Below, piece by piece: positions 62,318 through 64,000 of a DNA stretch of 64,000 nt (its first letter is position 1; each line of letters opens with the position of its first letter). The translations under genes were made by a program, and so were the position numbers. The DNA comes from Microbacterium sp. Au-Mic1. GTDB taxonomy: Bacteria; Actinomycetota; Actinomycetes; Actinomycetales; Microbacteriaceae. Below the pieces are notes generated by a model, which saw only the letters and a list, made by a program, of their open reading frames with translations, did no database searches and was not told where the DNA came from. The DNA lies in contig NZ_JAJTTF010000001.1 of assembly GCF_021341785.1 (NCBI RefSeq), positions 1-64,000 on the forward strand, written 5' to 3'.

Positions 62318-63452
62318 AGCCCCGCGGGAGCGCGCCACGCTGCTCGACCATGACATCGTGATCGTCGGGGCGGGGCCGGTGGGGCTGCTCCTGGCCTGCC
62401 TGCTCGCCCAGGACGGCATCGACGTCGCTGTTTGCGAACGCCGCCAAGGAGATGATCCGCGCAGCCGGGCGATCGGAGTGCACGCGCCAGGCCTGCAGAT
62501 GCTCGACCGCGCCGGCGTGGGGGCGATGGTGCGCTCCGCGTCGCTCGCGCTCGAGGGCGGCGATGTGCTCTGCCGAGGCCGGATCCTCGCGTCGCTCGAC
62601 TTCTCCGCGCACCGCCCTGTGCGCGTGCTCCCGCAGCAGCGCACCCACGCGCTGCTGCGGAAGAGACTGCAGTCGCTGTCCGCCGGCGCCCTGCGTCCCG
62701 GCTGCAGCGTGCGGGCGGTGCGGGACGAGGGGGAGTTCGTGCGGCTCGCCGTGGAGCGGCCGGCAGGCCGGCAGGAGGTCACCGCGGCGTTCGTCGTGCT
62801 CGCGGACGGCGTGCACAGCGCCCTGCGGCACCAGGTCGGCCTCGGCTGGCGGCGCCGCCCTGGCCGCGCGGCGTACACGATGGCCGACGTCCCCGACGCC
62901 GCGGCCGGAGTGCGCGCCCAGCTGCACTGCGAGCCCGGGGGGATCGTCGAGGCGTTCCCGCTGCCCGGCGGCATGCGGCGCTGGGTGCTGCGCGGCAGCG
63001 GAGTGCACACCGGGGCGGAGTTCCGGGAGGCGATCGCAGAGCGGATCGGGCGGGATCCGGAGATCGAGGATGACATCCAGCCCACCGGTTTCGTCGCGAC
63101 CCAGCATCTGAGCCGTACCGTCGTCCGAGGCCGCGTGGCGCTGCTCGGCGATGCCGCGCACGAGATCAGCCCGATCGGCGGGCAGGGCATGAACCTCGGC
63201 TGGGTGAACGCGGGAAGGCTGGCGACGGCACTGCGCGCCGCGCTGGTCGAGGGCGAGGCTGATCTCGGCGGCTATGCGCGCGGGGCGCTGCGCGCCGCCC
63301 GCGCCGCCCAGCGACGCAGTGCCTTCTACATGACCATGGGCGCCCCCGCACGGGGCGTGCCGATGGTCGCGAAGGAGACGCTCATCCGGGCCCTGGGCTC
63401 GGCGCCGTTGCGTCCATGGGCAGCGGGTCTGGTGACGATGCACGGCGTCTGA
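62304..63452 (+). CDS. FAD-dependent aromatic hydroxylase (UbiH/PHBH-like)
   Basis: 382 residues. FAD motif VGAGPVGLLLAC (21-32), middle FAD motif FVVLADGVHSALR, and late motif GDAAHEISPIGGQGMNLG. This is the group A flavoprotein monooxygenase layout. As third gene after the synthase and methyltransferase it would hydroxylate the ring to a hydroquinone that oxidises to a quinone, as SrsC does (inference). It is shorter than many family members but the motifs are complete. Confidence 0.9.
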   Translation: MTDPEAPRERATLLDHDIVIVGAGPVGLLLACLLAQDGIDVAVCERRQGDDPRSRAIGVHAPGLQMLDRAGVGAMVRSASLALEGGDVLCRGRILASLDFSAHRPVRVLPQQRTHALLRKRLQSLSAGALRPGCSVRAVRDEGEFVRLAVERPAGRQEVTAAFVVLADGVHSALRHQVGLGWRRRPGRAAYTMADVPDAAAGVRAQLHCEPGGIVEAFPLPGGMRRWVLRGSGVHTGAEFREAIAERIGRDPEIEDDIQPTGFVATQHLSRTVVRGRVALLGDAAHEISPIGGQGMNLGWVNAGRLATALRAALVEGEADLGGYARGALRAARAAQRRSAFYMTMGAPARGVPMVAKETLIRALGSAPLRPWAAGLVTMHGV

Positions 63453-63547
63453 GGCTCCGGTCGGAGCCTCATCCGGGCGCTTCACGACAGGGACCGGGAC
63501 TCGGATGTCGCCCGCTCATCAGTGACAACGCGACCGGCGGGACGGCA

Positions 63548-63582
63548 GAGGGCCGGCCACGCCCATGGCGTGACCGGCCCTC
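63548..63582. terminator. Long shared hairpin between convergent genes
   Basis: A 16-base stem, 63548-63563 with 63567-63582, has one mismatch and a 3-base loop (CAT). It includes GGGCCGGCCACGCC against GGCGTGACCGGCCC. It lies 96 bases after the hydroxylase stop and 18 bases beyond the lpd stop on the other strand, and suits the latter best. Confidence 0.75.
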
Positions 63583-63599
63583 AGCTCGATCGGATCCGA

Positions 63600-64000
63600 T
63601 CAGAGGTTGATCATGTGGCCCGCGAGCCCGTGGAACGCCTCCTGCAGCGCCTCCGACAGGGTCGGGTGCGTGTGCACGTTGCGGGCGGCTTCGAGTGCCG
63701 TGAGGTCCCACTTCTGCGCGAGGGTCAGCTCGGGCAGGAGCTCGGACACGTCCGGGCCGATCAGGTGGCCGCCGATGAGTTCGAGATGCTCGGCATCGGC
63801 GATGAGCTTGACGAAGCCCACGGGCTCGCCGAGGCCGTTCGCCTTGCCGTTCGCGCTGAACGGGAACTTCGCGACCTTGATCTCGCGGCCCTCGGCCCTG
63901 GCCTGCTCCTCGGTGAGACCGAAGCTGGCGACCTGCGGCTGGCAGAACGTCGCACGCGGCATCATCCTGTAGTCGCCCAGCGTCATGGTCTCCGCCTTGC
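63600..64000 (-). CDS. lpdA: Dihydrolipoamide dehydrogenase, C-terminal part (runs off the window)
   Basis: Only the last 133 codons are present; the 5' end lies beyond base 64000. The dimerisation domain is clear: [20 protein letters not shown], then [20 protein letters not shown], and the active-site [13 protein letters not shown] with the catalytic His-Glu pair. It ends GLAGHMINL. It is the E3 component of 2-oxoacid dehydrogenase complexes. Confidence 0.95.
   Translation of the reverse strand, partial: KAETMTLGDYRMMPRATFCQPQVASFGLTEEQARAEGREIKVAKFPFSANGKANGLGEPVGFVKLIADAEHLELIGGHLIGPDVSELLPELTLAQKWDLTALEAARNVHTHPTLSEALQEAFHGLAGHMINL

Overview
The window is a gapless stretch of high-GC actinobacterial chromosome, most likely from Microbacterium or a close relative in the Microbacteriaceae. 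The evidence is the GC-rich codon use, frequent GTG starts, the gene order of the first half, an actinobacterial-type LexA box, and many genes whose -10 hexamer lies 6-8 bases before the start codon (probable leaderless mRNAs). I see no insertion sequence, phage, integron, CRISPR array or rRNA. One tRNA (Pro, GGG) is present.

Bases 1-31558 hold a conserved housekeeping block in the order known from Mycobacterium tuberculosis Rv1691-Rv1713: repeat/TPR-like protein, HAD phosphatase, small protein, tlyA, nadK, recN | pyrG, NUDIX, xerD | parA, scpA, scpB, pseudouridine synthase, tyrA, cmk, der. Genes overlap by a few bases throughout, so each sub-block is probably an operon. Two catabolic operons interrupt it. 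At 6647-15047 a LacI regulator, a sugar ABC importer (binding protein and two permeases, no ATPase), two GH32-type proteins and a PfkB sugar kinase form a fructan/sucrose-type uptake and use system. At 18353-25020 an APC/ACT-type permease, GntR/FadR regulator, glutamine-synthetase-like ligase, aldehyde dehydrogenase, short-chain dehydrogenase and class I amidotransferase-like hydrolase form a gamma-glutamylation pathway. Having an alcohol-type SDR where the Puu pathway has an amine oxidase points to an amino-alcohol such as ethanolamine.

Bases 31600-51400 are an accessory region of mostly single genes: acetyltransferases, a NUDIX-NYN fusion, a LexA-controlled DUF222/HNH protein, an S4 protein with a YhhN membrane protein, tRNA-Pro, a thioredoxin-reductase-like flavoprotein divergent from an XRE-cupin regulator, an Imm5-like orphan, a lipoprotein hydrolase, an MFS carrier, msrB-msrA, a MacB/FtsX-like ABC exporter, a thioesterase and small unknowns.

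Bases 51446-57320 (minus strand) carry imuA-like, imuB and dnaE2, an SOS mutasome operon. Bases 57467-60323 hold an NTF2-like protein, a DUF2231-Rieske protein, a lone prepilin peptidase and a small-protein/CYTH pair. Bases 60451-63452 carry a three-gene type III polyketide synthase, methyltransferase and flavin hydroxylase operon resembling srsABC for alkylresorcinol/alkylquinone lipids. The window ends inside dihydrolipoamide dehydrogenase. No stretch longer than about 300 bases lacks a gene. The longest gap is 48563-48815, which contains only a doubtful 38-codon frame and a promoter.
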